From the NCBI GenBank assembly GCA_032718475.1, contig JAUCBJ010003079.1, positions 1-64,000 of the forward strand: a DNA stretch of 64,000 bases, written 5' to 3'. This stretch comes from Nemertoderma westbladi (Eukaryota > Xenacoelomorpha > Nemertodermatida > Nemertodermatidae). A program made the position numbers and the translations under genes. The first letter of the stretch is position 1, and the number at the start of each line of letters is the position of its first letter. Under the pieces are notes generated by a model. That model searched no databases, was not told where the DNA came from, and saw only the letters and a program-made list of their open reading frames with translations. Positions 1-13,200 of the stretch are shown here, one piece after another.

Positions 1-383
1 CACGCACACCCGCCATGGTTCATTCACACACTGAATTTTGAATTTTACTAACTGTAAAATTCATTATATCTTCACATCAACAATTTGCAGAGTTTGTGTC
101 ATGTTTTTTTCACACACGAAATGAAAATTACAAAACATCTGCTAAGGGGCGTCGGAGGGGTGGTTGCGATGTGTGTGTGACTTTATAATTTTTTGCATTG
201 TATGTGTTATTTACAAATTCCCGCTTTCTGATTATTTCTGCTACTTTCTACCTTATCCAGGTATTTACCGAGTGCCGAGCTGGTGAGGTAAATATAACAA
301 AAATACATAAATAATAATAAATAAAATAAATATAAATACATAATTTGAATAATTTATAATTTATTCAAATTTATTCTAATTGG
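1..383. other. AT-rich unique DNA, no gene recognised
   Basis: This stretch has no long reading frame and no recognisable domain. Around 298-380 it is almost pure A/T with AAATAAATA-like runs. A 27-nt segment at 261-287 is bounded by a good acceptor (CTACCTTATCCAG) and a GTAAAT donor on the plus strand; it is treated as a weak finding, not as a gene. Confidence 0.6.
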
Positions 384-865
384 CCATTTTAGGTTTATAT
401 AATATACTCCAAGCCATACTCACAAGTCTTCCTCATCTTACATACCTTGTGCGGTATTTCTGTTTTTTTACTTTATTTCCCTGATGATGCCCCTAGTGGG
501 AGAAATTAATTGGATTGTATAATAAAACAGATAGAGTCGGGCGTAAAGAAACTCCTTTATTTCTCAGTCAGTGCACGAAATGCATTGTCGCGCCCTGAAG
601 TCGGCTTGCCGTTTGATTAATAACTTTAATATGATAGATGTCTGGCTATGAGTAAAATGCAATGACTTCACATATATATGTCTTAAGTCAAATGTGAATG
701 AGCTACAAGTACGTTAAAGCACCAATATTAACATTATGTGAAGAAAACCTTTGTATTCATTCAGACTGGACCACATTGACTATTATAGGGTCTTCTCCGT
801 TTTTTCAGAATCAATATGCCTAAAATGATCTATGGCTATGAGTAAAGGGTAACAGTATAACATAA
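384..865 (+). repeat. Duplicated flank, copy 1 (of 2)
   Basis: From 384 this segment is nearly identical to 40531-40950 and both copies run straight into a 37-bp satellite array at the same unit. The offset is 40,147 bp over most of the length. Copy 1 carries 62 bp (754-815) that copy 2 lacks, with the break just after AAAACCTTTG in both. The segment holds no long reading frame. It contains an AATAAAA signal-like hexamer near 520 and a hammerhead-like core at 481. Either one locus was duplicated together with the start of its array, or this is the terminal part of a mobile element present twice; the sequence does not decide between these. Confidence 0.9.
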
Positions 866-1340
866 GGGCTATCGTCCCCAACACCCCCACTTCGTTTCTT
901 GGGGGCTATCGTCCCCAACACCCCCACTTCTTTTCTTGGGGGCTATCGTCCCCAACACCCCCACTTCTTTTCTTGGGGGCTATCGTCCCCAACACCCCCA
1001 CTTCTTTTCTTGGGGGCTATCGTCCCCAACACCCCCACTTCTTTTCGTGGGGGCTATATTCCCCAACACCCCCACTTCTTTTCTTGGGGGCTATCGTCAA
1101 CCAACACCCCCACTTCTTTTCTTGGGGGCTATCGTCCCCAACACCCCCACTTCTTTTCTTGGGGGCTATCGTCCCCAACACCCCCACTTATTTTCTTGGG
1201 GGCTATCGTCCGCAACACCCCCACTTCTTTTCTTGGGGGCTAGCGTCCCCAACACCCCCACTTCTTTTCTTGGGGGCAATCGTCCCCAACACCACCACTT
1301 ATTTTCTTGGGGGCTATCGTCCCCAACACCCCCACTTTGG
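866..1340. repeat. 37-bp satellite, short array (about 13 units)
   Basis: Tandem copies of a 37-bp unit made of CCCCCACTTCTTTTCTTGGG then GGCTATCGTCCCCAACA. The first unit has the variant CTTCGTTTCTT, exactly as in the first unit of the long array at 40951, so the two array starts are homologous. Internal units carry private changes (for example TTCCCC near 1060 and TCAACC near 1097). The array ends inside a unit at CACTTTGGGGC and abuts the 30-bp satellite directly. Open frames here are only a product of the repeat. Confidence 0.97.
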
Positions 1341-3187
1341 GGCAAACAATTTCGGAATATTGTGACAGCCACAAACAATTGCAGTAATTTTGTCACAGCC
1401 ACAAACAAATATTGTTGCAATGTTGTGACAGCCACAAATAATTGTAGTAATTTTGTCACAACCACAAATAATTATTGTCGTAATGTTGTGAAAGCAACAA
1501 ACAATTGTCGCAATGTTGTGACAGCTAAAAACAGTTGTAGTAATTTTGTGACAGCCACAAACAATTATTGTCGCAAAGTTGTGACAGCTACAAACAATTG
1601 TCGTAATATTGTGACAGCCACAAAAAATTGCAGAAATGTTGTAACAGCTGCAAACAATTGCCAGAATGTTGTGACAGCCACAAACAATAGTCGTAGTTGT
1701 GTGATACGCACAAACAATGGAGGAATTCTGTATCAGCCACAAACAACTGAAGTGTTGCAGTCTGCCGTGCAACCGTGACAGCTACAAACAATTGTCGGAA
1801 AGTTGAGACAGCCACGTACAATTGCCGGAATGTTGTGACAGCCACAAAAAATTGTCGAAATGTTGTGACAGCCACAACAAATTGTCGCAATGTTGTGACA
1901 GCCACAAACAATTGCCGGAATGTTGTGACAGCCACAACAAATTGTCGCAATGTTGTGACAGCCACAAACAATTGTCGCAAGGTTGTGACAGCCACAAACA
2001 ATTGTCGTAATGTTGTGACAGCCACAAACAATTGTCGTAATATTGTGACAGCCGCAAAAAATTGCCAGGAATATTTTGACAGCAGAAAACAATTTTCGTA
2101 ACGTTGTGACAGCCACAAACAAATGTCGTAATATTGTAACAGCCGCAAACAATTGTCGGAATGTTGTGACAGCCACAAACAATTGTCGTAATGGTGTGAC
2201 AGCCACAAATAATTGTCGTATTGTTGTGACAGCTACAAACAATTTCCGGAATGTTGTGACAGCCACAAACAATTGTCGTAATATTGTGACAGCTACAAAC
2301 AATTGTCGTAATGTTGTGACGGCCACAAACAATTGTCCGAATATTGTGACAGCCACAAACAATTGTCGTAATGTTGCGACAGCCACAAACAATTGTCGTA
2401 ATATTGTGACAGCTACAAACAATTGTCGTAATGTTGTGACGGCCACAAACAATTGTCCGAATATTGTGACAGCCACAAACAATTGTCGTAGTGTTGTGAC
2501 AACCACAAACAATTGTCGTAATGTTGTGACGGCCACAAACAATTGTCCGAATGTTGTGACATCCACAAACAATTGTCGTAATGTTGCGACAGTCACAAAC
2601 AATTGTCGTAATATTGTGACAGCCACAAAAAATGTTCGTAATGTTGTGACGGCCACAAACAATTGTCCGAATGTTGTGACAGCCACAAACAATTGTCGTA
2701 ATGTTGCGACAGCCACAAACAATTGTCGCAATATTCTGACAGCCACAATCAATTGTCACAATGTTGTGACAGCCACAAACAATTGTCGCAATGTTGTGAC
2801 AACCACAAATAATTGTAGCAATATTGTGACAGCCTCAAACAATTGACGCAATGTAATGACAGCCACAAAGAATTGTCGTAATATTGTGACAGCTACAAAC
2901 AATTGTCGTAATATTGTGACAGCCACAATCAATTGTCACAATGTTGTGACAGCCACAAACAATTGTCGTAATGTTGCGACAGCCACAAACAATTGTCGTA
3001 ATATTGTGACAGCTACAAACAATTATCGTAATATTGTGACAGATACAAACAATTGTCGTAAAATTGTGACAGCCACAAAAATTGCAGGAATGTTGTAACA
3101 GCCACAAACAATTGCCGTAATATTAGAATTAATCTTCAAATAAACTTTTAAATTTATCATCAAAATAATATAAGTGTGTAAATTTAC

Positions 3188-3316
3188 CTCTTTATCAGCG
3201 GTGAGGTCATCGAGCAGATCAACATCGCTTATGCAGATCGGTTGCTTATCAGGAGCAGCAGAGCCACCCAATATCAACGGAATATTATCCGTTATGTCGT
3301 CAATTTCTTCGTTAAA
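3188..3316 (-). other. Exon-like module, copy 1 (reference copy)
   Basis: On the minus strand this 129-bp segment is preceded by a pyrimidine-rich TTTTTCTAG acceptor and followed by GAG|GTAAATTT. It is open in phase 0 for 43 codons, starting FNEEIDDITDNIPLILGG and ending DVDLLDDLTADKE, an acidic peptide I do not recognise. Upstream on the same strand lie an 83-bp intron-like gap (3317-3399) and a possible leader ending in ATG at 3400-3402. The plus strand is also open in one frame here and has a fair acceptor (CTCTTTATCAG), so orientation is favoured, not proven. No function is assigned. Confidence 0.4.
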
Positions 3317-5946
3317 CTAGAAAAATTATAGATACATTGGATTGTGTTAATAAACAATGCTTGCAGGTTTGCAAAAAGTAACTCTTGCAAACCTCTTACC
3401 ATGGTAGTTTCACACACAAAATCTCACAGCTAAAACTAACTGTGTTGGGACACTAGCAAAATTTTCCGAATATTGTGACAGCCACAATCAATTGTAGTAA
3501 TTTTGTGACAGCCACAAACAATTGTCTGAATGTTGTGACAGCCACAAACATTTGTCGCAATGTTGGGACTGCCGCAAACAATTGTCCGAATGTTGTGACA
3601 GCCACAAACAATTGTCGCAATGTTGTAACAGCCACAAACAATTGTCGTAATGTTGTGACAGCCACAAACAATTGTCCGAATGTTGTGACAGCCACAAACA
3701 ATTGTCGTAATGTTGTGACAGCCACAAACAATTGTAGTAATGTTGTGACAGCCACAAGCAATTGTCGCAATATTGTGACAGCCACAAACAATTGTCGCAA
3801 TATTATGACAGCTACAAATAATTTTCGTAATGTTGTGACAGTCACAAACAATTTCAGAATGTTGTGACAGCCGCAAACAATTGCCAGAATGTTATGACAG
3901 CCACAAACAATAGTCGTAGTTTTGTGATACGCACAAACAATGGAGAAATTCTGTATCAGCCACACACAACTGCTGTGTTGCAGTATGCCGTGCAACCGGG
4001 ACAGCTACAAACAATTTTCGTAATGTTGAGACAGCCACAAACAATTGTCGCAATGTTGTGACAGCTACAAACAATTTTCGTAATGTTTTAAAAGCCACAA
4101 ACAATTGTCGTAATGTTGTGACAGCCACAAACAATTGTCGTAATGTTGTGACAGCCACAAACAATTGTCTCAAAATTGTGACAGCCACAAACAATTGTCG
4201 CAATATTGTGACAGCCACAAAAAATTGTCGTAATGTCGTGACAGTCACAAACAATTTCAGAATGTTGTGACAGCCGCAAACAATTGTCAGAATGTTATGA
4301 CAGCCACAAACAATAGTCGTAGTTTTGTGATACGCACAAACAATGGAGAAATTCTGTATCAGCCACGAACAACTGCTGTGTTGCAGTATGCCGTGCAACC
4401 GGGACAGCTACAAACAATTTTCGTAATGTTGAGACAGCCACAAACAATTGTCGCAATTTTGTGACAGCTACAAACAATTTTCGTAATGTTGAGACAGCCA
4501 CAAACAATTGTCGCAATGTTGTGACAGCTACAAACAATTTTCGTAATGTTTTGAATGCCACAAACAATTGTCGTAATGTTGTGACAGCCACAAACAATTG
4601 TCGTAATGTTGTGACAGCCACAAATAATTGTCTCAAAATTGTGACAGCCACAAACAATTGTCGCAATATTGTGACAGCCACAAAAAATTGTCGTAATGTT
4701 GTGACAGCCACAAACAATTGTCGTAATGTTGTGACAGCCACAAATAATTGTCGTAATGTTGTGACAGCCACAAATAATTGTCTCAAAATTGTGACAGCCG
4801 CAAACAATTGTCAGAATGTTATGACAGCCACAAACAATAGACGTAGTTTTGTGATACGCACAAACAATGAAGAAATTCTGTATCAGCCACCAACAACTGC
4901 TGTGTTGCAGTATGCCGTGCAACCGGGACAGCTACAAACAATTTTCGTAATGTTGAGACAGCCACAAACAATTGTCGCAATGTTGTGACAGCTACAAACA
5001 ATTTTCGTAATGTTGAGACAGCCACAAACAATTGTCGCAATGTTGTGACAGCTACAAACAATTTTCGTAATGTTTTGAAAGCCACAAACAATTGTCTCAA
5101 TATTGTGACAGCCACAAACAATTGTCGCAATATTGTGACAGCCACAAAAAATTGTCGTAATGTTGTGACAGTCACAAACAATAGTCGCAATATTGTGACA
5201 GCCACAAACAATTGTAGCAATATTGTGACAACCACAAACAATTGTCGTAATGTTGTGACAGCCACAAACAATTGTCCGAATGTTGTGACAGCCACAAACA
5301 ATTGTCGTAATGTTGCGACAGTCACAAACAATTGTCGTAATATTGTGACAGCCACAAAAAATTGTCGTAATGTTGTGACGGCCACAAACAATTGTCCGAA
5401 TGTTGTGACAGCCACAAACAATTGTCGTAATGTTGCGACAGCCACAAACAATTGTCACAATATTCTGACAGCCACAATCAATTGTCACAATGTTGTGACA
5501 GCCACAAACAATTGTCGCAATGTTGTGACAACCACAAACAATTGTAGCAATATTGTGACAACCTCAAACAATTGACGCAATGTAATGACAGCCACAAAGA
5601 ATTGTCGTAATATTGTGACAGCTACAAACAATTGTCGTAATATTGTGACAGCCACAATCAATTGTCTCAATGTTGTGACAGCCACAAACAATTGTCGTAA
5701 TGTTGCGACAGCCACAAACAATTGTCGTAATATTGTGACAGCTACAAACAATTGTCGTAATATTGTGACAGCTACAAACGATTGTCGTAATATTGTGACA
5801 GCTACAAACAATTGTCGTAATATTGTGACAGCCACAAAAATTGCAGGAATGTTGTAACAGCCACAAACAATTGCCGTAATATTAGAATTAATCTTCAAAT
5901 AAACTTTTAAATTTATCATCAAAATAATATAAGTGTGTAAATTTAC

Positions 5947-6075
5947 CTCTTTATCAGCGGTGAGGTCATCGAGCAGATCAACATCGCTTATGCAGATCGG
6001 TTGCTTATCAGGAGCAGCAGAGCCACCCAATATCAACGGAATATTATCCGTTATGTCGTCAATTTCTTCGTTAAA
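5947..6075 (-). other. Exon-like module, copy 2
   Basis: 129 bp, same peptide as copy 1, with intact CTAG acceptor side and GTAAAT donor side. It lies 2,759 bp from copy 1, with block 2 of the 30-bp satellite between them. Confidence 0.4.
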
Positions 6076-8707
6076 CTAGAAAAAATATAGATACATTGGA
6101 TTGTGTTAATAAACAATGCTTGCAGGTTTGCAAAAAGTAACTCTTGCAAACCTCTTACCATGGTAGTTTCACACACAAAATGTCACAGCTAAAACTAACT
6201 GTGTAGGGACACTAACAAAATTTTCCGAATATTATGACAGCCACAATCAATTGTAGTAATTTTGTGACAGCCACAAACAATTGTCTGAATGTTGTGACAG
6301 CCACAAACATTTGTCGCAATGTTGGGACTGCCACAAACAATTGTCCGAATGTTGTGACAGCCACAAACAATTGTCGCAATGTTGTAACAGCCACAAACAA
6401 TTGTCGTAATGTTGTGACAGCCACAAACAATTGTCCGAATGTTGTGACAGCCACAAACAATTGTCGTAATGTTGTGACAGCCACAAACAATTGTAGTAAT
6501 GTTGTGACAGCCACAAGCAATTGTCGCAATATTGTGACAGCCACAAACAATTGTCGCAATATTATGACAGCTACAAATAATTGTCGTAATGTTGTGACAG
6601 TCACAAACAATTGCCAGAATGTTATGACAGCCACAAACAATAGTCGTAGTTTTGTGATACGCACAAACAATGGAGAAATTCTTTATCAGCCACGAACAAC
6701 TGCTGTGTTGCAGTATGCCGTGCAACCGGGACAGCTACAAACAATTTTCGTAATGTTGAGACAGCCACAAACAATTGTCGCAATGTTGTGACAGCTACAA
6801 ACAATTTTCGTAATGTTGAGACAGCCACAAACAATTGTCGCAATGTTGTGACAGCTACAAACAATTTTCGTAATGTTTTGAAAGCCACAAACAATTGTCG
6901 TAATGTTGTGACAGCCACAAACAATTGTCGTAATGTTGTGACAGCCACAAACAATTGTCGTAATATTGTGACAGCTACAAACAATTGTCGTAATGTTGTG
7001 ACAGCAATAAACAATTGTCTCAATATTGTGACAGCCACAAACAATTGTCGCAATATTGTGACAGCCACAAAAAATTGTCGTAATGTTGTGACAGTCACGA
7101 ACAATTGTCGCAATATTGTGACAGCCACAAACAATTGTAGGAATATTGTAACAGCTACAAAAATTGTCGTAATGTTGGGACTGCCACAAACAATTGTCCG
7201 AATGTTGTGACAGCCACAAACAATTGTCGCAATGTTGTAACAGCCACAAACAATTGTCGTAATGTTGTGACAGCCACAAACAATTGTCCGAATGTTGTGA
7301 CAGCCACAAACAATTGTCGTAATGTTGTGACAGCCACAAACAATGGTAGTAATGTTGTGACAGCCACAAGCAATTGTCGCAATATTGTGACAGCCACAAA
7401 CAATTGTCGCAATATTATGACAGCCACAAATAATTGTCGCAATGTTGTGACAGCTACAAACAATTTTCGTAATGTTGAGACAGCCACAAACAATTGTCGC
7501 AATGTTGTGACAGCTACAAACAATTTTCGTAATGTTTTGAAAGCCACAAACAATTGTCGTAATGTTGTGACAGCCACATACAATTGTCGTAATGTTATGA
7601 CAGCCACAAACAATTGTCTCAATATTGTGACAGCCACAAACAATTGTCGCAATATTGTGACAGCCACAAAAAATTGTCGTAATGTTGTGACAGTCACAAA
7701 CAATTGTCGCAATATTGTGACAGCCACAAACAATTGTAGCAATATTGTGACAACCACAAACAATTGTCGTAATGTTGTGACGGCCACAAACAATTGTCCG
7801 AATGTTGTGACAGCCACAAACAATTGTCGTAATGTTGCGACAGTCGCAAACAATTGTCGTAATATTGTGACAGCCACAAAAAATTGTCGTAACGTTGTGA
7901 CGGCCACAAACAATTGTCCGAATGTTGTGACAGCCACAAACAATTGTCGTAATGTTGCGACAGCCACAAACAATTGTCGCAATATTCTGACAGCCACAAT
8001 CAATTGTCACAATGTTGTGACAGCCACAAACAATTGTCGCAATGTTGTGACAACCACAAACAATTGTAGCAATATTGTGACAGCCTCAAACAATTGACGC
8101 AATGTAATGACAGCCACAAAGAATTGTCGTAATATTGTGACAGCTACAAACAATTGTCGTAATATTGTGACAGCCACAATCAATTGTCACAATGTTGTGA
8201 CAGCCACAAACAATTGTCGTAATGTTGCGACAGCCACAAACAATTGTCGTAATATTGTGACAGCTACAAACAATTGTCGTAATATTGTGACAGCTACAAA
8301 CAATTGTCGTAATATTGTGACAGCCACAAAAATTGCAGGAATGTTGTAACAGCCACAAACAATTGCCGTAATATTGTGACAGCTACAAACAATTGTCGTA
8401 ATATTGTGACAGCTACAATCAATTGTCGTAATATTGTGACAGCCAGAATCAATTGTCACAATGTTGTGACAGCCACAAACAATTGTCGTAATGTTGCGAC
8501 AGCCACAAACAATTGTCGTAATATTGTGACAGCTACAAACAATTGTCGTAATATTGTGACAGATACAAACAATTGTCGTAATATTGTGACAGCCACAAAA
8601 ATTGCAGGAATGTTGTAACAGCCACAAACAATTGCCGTAATATTAGAATTAATCTTCAAATAAACTTTTAAATTTATCATCAAAATAATATAAGTGTGTA
8701 AATTTAC

Positions 8708-8836
8708 CTCTTTATCAGCGGTGAGGTCATCGAGCAGATCAACATCGCTTATGCAGATCGGTTGCTTATCAGGAGCAGCAGAGCCTCCCAATATCAACGG
8801 AATATTATCCGTTATGTCGTCAATTTCTTCGTTAAA
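8708..8836 (-). other. Exon-like module, copy 3
   Basis: 129 bp with both splice-like borders. It differs from copy 1 by a synonymous change in the Gly-Gly pair (GGT to GGA), so the peptide is unchanged. Confidence 0.4.
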
Positions 8837-10106
8837 CTAGAAAAAATATAGATACATTGGATTGTGTTAATAAACAATGCTTGCAGGTTTGCAAAAAGTA
8901 ACTCTTGCAAACCTCTTACCATGGTAGTTTCACACACAAAATCTCACAGCTAAAACTAACTGTGTTGGGACACTAACAAAATTTTCCGAATATTGTGACA
9001 GCCACAATCAATTGTAGTAATTTTGTGACAGCCACAAACAATTGTCTGAATGTTGTGACAGCCACAAACATTTGTCGCAATGTTGGGACTGCCACAAACA
9101 ATTGTCCGAATGTTGTGACAGCCACAAACAATTGTCGCAATGTTGTAACAGCCACAAACAATTGTCGTAATGTTGTGACAGCCACAATCAATTGTAGTAA
9201 TTTTGTGACAGCCACAAACAATTGTCTGAATGTTGTGACAGCCACAAACATTTGTCGCAATGTTGGGACTGCCACAAACAATTGTCCGAATGTTGTGACA
9301 GCCACAAACAATTGTCGCAATGTTGTAACAGCCACAAACAATTGTCGTAATGTTGTGACAGTCACAAACAATAGTCGCAATATTGTGACAGCCACAAACA
9401 ATTGTAGCAATATTGTGACAACCACAAACAATTGTCGTAATGTTGTGACAGCCACAAACAATTGTCCGAATGTTGTGACAGCCACAAACAATTGTCGTAA
9501 TGTTGCGACAGTCACAAACAATTGTCGTAATATTGTGACAGCCACGAAAAATTGTCGTAATGTTGTGACGGCCACAAACAATTGTCCGAATGTTGTGACA
9601 GCCACAAATAATTGTCGTAATGTTGCGACAGCCACAAACAATTGTCACAATATTCTGACAGCCACAATCAATTGTCACAATGTTGTGACAGCCACAAACA
9701 ATTGTCGCAATGTTGTGACAACCACAAACAATTGTAGCAATATTGTGACAACCTCAAACAATTGACGCAATGTAATGACAGCCACAAAGAATTGTCGTAA
9801 TATTGTGACAGCTACAAACAATTGTCGTAATATTGTGACAGCCACAAACAATTGTCCGAATGTTGTGACAGCCACAAACAATTGTCGTAATGTTGCGACA
9901 GCCACATACAATTGTCGTAATATTGTGACAGCTACAAACAATTGTCGTAATATTGTGACAGATACAAACAATTGTCGTAATATTGTGACAGCCACAAAAA
10001 TTGCAGGAATGTTGTAACAGCCACAAACAATTGCCGTAATATTAGAATTAATCTTCAAATAAACTTTTAAATTTATCATCAAAATAATATAAGTGTGTAA
10101 ATTTAC

Positions 10107-10235
10107 CTCTTTATCAGCGGTGAGGTCATCGAGCAGATCAACATCGCTTATGCAGATCGGTTGCTTATCAGGAGCAGCAGAGCCACCCAATATCAACGGA
10201 ATATTATCCGTTATGTCGTCAATTTCTTCGTTAAA
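10107..10235 (-). other. Exon-like module, copy 4
   Basis: 129 bp, same peptide as copy 1 and intact borders. It is only 1,399 bp from copy 3, the shortest spacing in the array. Confidence 0.4.
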
Positions 10236-13200
10236 CTAGAAAAAATATAGATACATTGGATTGTGTTAATAAACAATGCTTGCAGGTTTGCAAAAAGTAA
10301 CTCTTGCAAACCTCTTACCATGGTAGTTTCACACACAAAATCTCACAGCTAAAACTAACTGTGTTGGGACACTAACAAAATTTTCCGAATATTGTGACAG
10401 CCACAATCAATTGTAGTAATTTTGTGACAGCCACAAACAATTGTCTGAATGTTGTGACAGCCACAAACATTTGTCGCAATGTTGGGACTGCCACAAACAA
10501 TTGTCCGAATGTTGTGACAGCCACAAACAATTGTCGCAATGTTGTAACAGCCACAAACAATTGTCGTAATGTTGTGACAGCCACAAACAATTGTCCGAAT
10601 GTTGTGACAGCCACAAACAATTGTCGTAATGTTGTGACAGCCACAAACAATTGTAGTAATGTTGTGACAGCCACAAGCAATTGTCGCAATATTGTGACAG
10701 CCACAAACAATTGTCGCAATATTATGACAGATACAAATAATTGTCGTAATGTTGTGACAGTCACAAACAATTGCCAGAATGTTATGACAGCCACAAACAA
10801 TAGTCGTAGTTTTGTGATACGCACAAACAATGGAGAAATTCTTTATCAGCCACGAACAACTGCTGTGTTGCAGTATGCCGTGCAACCGGGACAGCTACAA
10901 ACAATTTTCGTAATGTTGAGACAGCCACACACAATTGTCGCAATGTTGTGACAGCTACAAACAATTTTCGTAATGTTGAGACAGCCACAAACAATTGTCG
11001 CAATGTTGTGACAGCTACAAACAATTTTCGTAATGTTTTGAAAGCCACAAACAATTGTCGTAATGTTGTGACAGCCACAAACAATTGTCGTAATGTTGTG
11101 ACAGCCACAAACAATTGTCGTAATATTGTGACAGCTACAAACAATTGTCGTAATGTTGTGACAGCAATAAACAATTGTCTCAATATTGTGACAGCCACAA
11201 ACAATTGTCGCAATATTGTGACAGCCACAAAAAATTGTCGTAATGTTGTGACAGTCACGAACAATTGTCGCAATATTGTGACAGCCACAAACAATTGTAG
11301 GAATATTGTAACAGCTACAAAAATTGTCGTAATGTTGGGACTGCCACAAACAATTGTCCGAATGTTGTGACAGCCACAAACAATTGTCGCAATGTTGTAA
11401 CAGCCACAAACAATTGTCGTAATGTTGTGACAGCCACAAACAATTGTCCGAATGTTGTGACAGCCACAAACAATTGTCGTAATGTTGTGACAGCCAAACA
11501 ATGGTAGTAATGTTGTGACAGCCACAAGCAATTGTCGCAATATTGTGACAGCCACAAACAATTGTCGCAATATTATGACAGCCACAAATAATTGTCGCAA
11601 TGTTGTGACAGCTACAAACAATTTTCGTAATGTTGAGACAGCCACAAACAATTGTCGCAATGTTGTGACAGCTACAAACAATTTTCGTAATGTTGAGACA
11701 GCCACAAACAATTGTCGCAATGTTGTGACAGCTACAAACAATTTTCGTAATGTTTTGAAAGCCACAAACAATTGTCGTAATGTTGTGACAGCCACAAACA
11801 ATTGTCGTAATGTTGTGACAGCCACAAACAATTGTCGTAATATTGTGACAGCTACAAACAATTGTCGTAATGTTGTGACAGCAATAAACAATTGTCTCAA
11901 TATTGTGACAGCCACAAACAATTGTCGCAATATTGTGACAGCCACAAAAAATTGTCGTAATGTTGTGACAGTCACGAACAATTGTCGCAATATTGTGACA
12001 GCCACAAACAATTGTAGGAATATTGTAACAGCTACAAAAATTGTCGTAATGTTGGGACTGCCACAAACAATTGTCCGAATGTTGTGACAGCCACAAACAA
12101 TTGTCGCAATGTTGTAACAGCCACAAACAATTGTCGTAATGTTGTGACAGCCACAAACAATTGTCCGAATGTTGTGACAGCCACAAACAATTGTCGTAAT
12201 GTTGTGACAGCCACAAACAATGGTAGTAATGTTGTGACAGCCACAAGCAATTGTCGCAATATTGTGACAGCCACAAACAATTGTCGCAATATTATGACAG
12301 CCACAAATAATTGTCGCAATGTTGTGACAGCTACAAACAATTTTCGTAATGTTGAGACAGCCACAAACAATTGTCGCAATGTTGTAACAGCCACAAACAA
12401 TTGTCGTAATGTTGTGACAGCCACAAACAATTGTCCGAATGTTGTGACAGCCACAAACAATTGTCGTAATGTTGTGACAGCCACAAACAATTGTAGTAAT
12501 GTTGTGACAGCCACAAGCAATTGTCGCAATATTGTGACAGCCACAAACAATTGTCGCAATATTATGACAGATACAAATAATTGTCGTAATGTTGTGACAG
12601 TCACAAACAATTGCCAGAATGTTATGACAGCCACAAACAATAGTCGTAGTTTTGTGATACGCACAAACAATGGAGAAATTCTTTATCAGCCACGAACAAC
12701 TGCTGTGTTGCAGTATGCCGTGCAACCGGGACAGCTACAAACAATTTTCGTAATGTTGAGACAGCCACACACAATTGTCGCAATGTTGTGACAGCTACAA
12801 ACAATTTTCGTAATGTTGAGACAGCCACAAACAATTGTCGCAATGTTGTGACAGCTACAAACAATTTTCGTAATGTTTTGAAAGCCACAAACAATTGTCG
12901 TAATGTTGTGACAGCCACAAACAATTGTCGTAATGTTGTGACAGCCACAAACAATTGTCGTAATATTGTGACAGCTACAAACAATTGTCGTAATGTTGTG
13001 ACAGCAATAAACAATTGTCTCAATATTGTGACAGCCACAAACAATTGTCGCAATATTGTGACAGCCACAAAAAATTGTCGTAATGTTGTGACAGTCACGA
13101 ACAATTGTCGCAATATTGTGACAGCCACAAACAATTGTAGGAATATTGTAACAGCTACAAAAATTGTCGTAATGTTGGGACTGCCACAAACAATTGTCCG

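Noticed and set aside
1-60. Similarity of the minus strand (GTGTGTGAATGAACCATGG) to the leader that ends in CTACCATGG
   Set aside because: The match is short and no GTAAG donor follows the ATG (GCGGGTGTG instead). It could be a diverged relative, but it is not supported.
866-1340. Telomere-like C-rich/G-rich repeat
   Set aside because: The 37-bp unit does not contain TTAGGG or another known telomere word and is interstitial.
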